DNA from: Anaerolineae bacterium
Lineage (GTDB): Bacteria > Chloroflexota > Anaerolineae > JAAYZQ01
Direction of reading: 5' to 3'
Length of the DNA: 41,983 bases
NCBI GenBank assembly: GCA_016929795.1
Contig: JAFGIA010000239.1
Coordinates: 1-41,983 of the forward strand
Every line of letters begins with the position of its first letter. The first letter of the stretch is position 1. The notes under the pieces are model-generated. The model searched no databases, was not told the DNA's origin, and saw only the letters and a program-made list of their open reading frames with translations. This document shows positions 41,118 through 41,983 of this stretch, piece after piece. The translations under genes were made by a program, and so were the position numbers.

Positions 41118-41983
41118 TTAACTCCCCAATTCCCAATTCCCCATCGGTTCTACCCGCACCGTCCCGGCGCCCAGCATCTCGCGCAGCCGGCCTTCCAGGG
41201 CCAGGCAGTGGCCGGCGGTGTCGTTGGGAAACTCGATCTGGACGTCGCCATTTCCACTGTGTCCCACGTAGAGGCTGAACCGGTCCGATCCAGGGTATTC
41301 CTGGAGCAGATCGAACACCTGTCCCAGGCGGCGGATTGTCTCTTCGACGTCGGCCCGGCGCGGGACGATGATATGCATGTGCACGCTGCCGTTGGCTGCC
41401 TTGCGCTCCGGCTGGGCGCCTGTCTCGTCGAGCGCCTTGACGGTCGTGATCTCGTTCGTCACCGAGTCGGCAATGATGCTCGGCTCGCGGCCGCGCAGGC
41501 TCACCTTGCCGCGCACAACGACCACCTGCTCGGGCTGCCACATCTCGGCCGTTGCCTCCCACAGGCTCGGAAAGATGACGACCTCGACCGTGCCCTGCAG
41601 GTCCTCGATCTGGGCAAAGGCCATCGCCTGCCCTTTTTTGGTGGTGATGCGCCGCACAAAGTTGATCATGCCGGCGACGGTCACGCTTTGCTCGGCCATC
41701 GTGTCGTCGATCTGGCCGGTGAGGACCGTGATCGCATTCTCCAGGTCGGCCCACACGCGGGACAGGGGATGGTCCGAGATGTAGGCACCCACCAGCTCCT
41801 TTTCCCAGGCCAGCACCTCGCGACGCGACACGTCGGATACCTCGGGCAGGGTAGCTTGCAGGCCGGTGGGGGCAAAGGCCGGCATGTCGAAAAAGGTGCC
41901 CTGCTGCACGGCGCCGTGCACCTTCTGGCTCTCGTCCATCATGCGGTCGAGGATGGCCAGGAGCTGGGTGCGGCTGCCGAACG
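41118..41983 (-). CDS. dnaE: DNA polymerase III alpha subunit, C-terminal part (window edge)
   Basis: 288 residues are visible; the frame is open to the window end and enters with FGSRTQLLAILDRMM, so the N-terminal catalytic part lies outside. The segment KELVGAYISDHPL is the conserved junction before the OB fold of DnaE. The OB domain shows AGMINFVRRITTKKGQAMAF, EDLQGTVEVVIFPSLWE and VRGKVSLR. The last 100 residues carry an HMHI..VEETIRRL..LL element as in the C-terminal, tau-binding part. This is the replicative polymerase of Gram-positive and Chloroflexota type. The last codons (GNWELGS) come from a GGGAATTGGGAATT-like short repeat, which may be a late addition. Confidence 0.93.
   Translation of the reverse strand, partial: FGSRTQLLAILDRMMDESQKVHGAVQQGTFFDMPAFAPTGLQATLPEVSDVSRREVLAWEKELVGAYISDHPLSRVWADLENAITVLTGQIDDTMAEQSVTVAGMINFVRRITTKKGQAMAFAQIEDLQGTVEVVIFPSLWEATAEMWQPEQVVVVRGKVSLRGREPSIIADSVTNEITTVKALDETGAQPERKAANGSVHMHIIVPRRADVEETIRRLGQVFDLLQEYPGSDRFSLYVGHSGNGDVQIEFPNDTAGHCLALEGRLREMLGAGTVRVEPMGNWELGS

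Overview
The window looks like one contiguous piece of a high-GC chromosome from a member of the Chloroflexota, probably near Anaerolineae or Caldilineae. This is inferred from style, not from a marker gene: Thr/Pro-rich linkers, a MalT-type LuxR ATPase, a PknK-like kinase-ATPase, a kinase with seven GAF domains, an EAD-like/TPR protein, a sortase and UPF0173. No rRNA, tRNA, CRISPR array, transposase or phage gene was seen. Promoters are easy to read, with many TTGACA/TTGCCA-17-TATAAT pairs, and most genes have GGAGG-type ribosome sites or GTGA/TGATG overlaps.

Region 1 (1-7137, + strand): the 3' part of cydB; a MalT-like LuxR regulator; then an ABC exporter operon made of an ATPase, two paralogous permeases from a local duplication and a small conserved protein. 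Three short direct repeats lie just upstream of the exporter promoter and are candidate sites for the regulator.

Region 2 (17858 down to 7134, - strand): a long co-directional block from one good promoter. In order it encodes an Lgt-like protein, a lipoprotein-type transmembrane Ser/Thr kinase, an EAD-like/TPR protein, a NarL-type response regulator, a complete histidine kinase, a histidine kinase without its ATPase domain, a stand-alone receiver and three acyltransferase-3 proteins, one with a large in-frame deletion. The joins Lgt/kinase, kinase/EAD-TPR, regulator/kinase and kinase/truncated kinase overlap or abut, so at least those parts are translationally coupled. This is the strongest candidate for an undescribed signalling system.

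Region 3 (17903-25264): a methyltransferase, an isoprenylcysteine-methyltransferase-like membrane protein, a HemG-like flavodoxin, a 1208-residue PknK-like kinase/ATPase/TPR protein, a convergent overlapping terpene-cyclase-like protein and a second flavodoxin.

Region 4 (25238-29872): leuS with a leucine-rich leader peptide and an attenuator; its terminator; a deoxynucleoside kinase fused to a MazG-like domain; an intergenic region with many DnaA-box-like sites and an AT-rich stretch (candidate oriC); and a small membrane protein.

Region 5 (29904-41983): a sortase and a metallo-beta-lactamase-fold hydrolase, divergent around a nested palindrome; then, on the - strand, a Yip1-family protein, MurA with Asp in place of the usual active-site Cys, a SAM hydroxide adenosyltransferase, the seven-GAF histidine kinase, a YbaK-type deacylase and the C-terminal part of DnaE.
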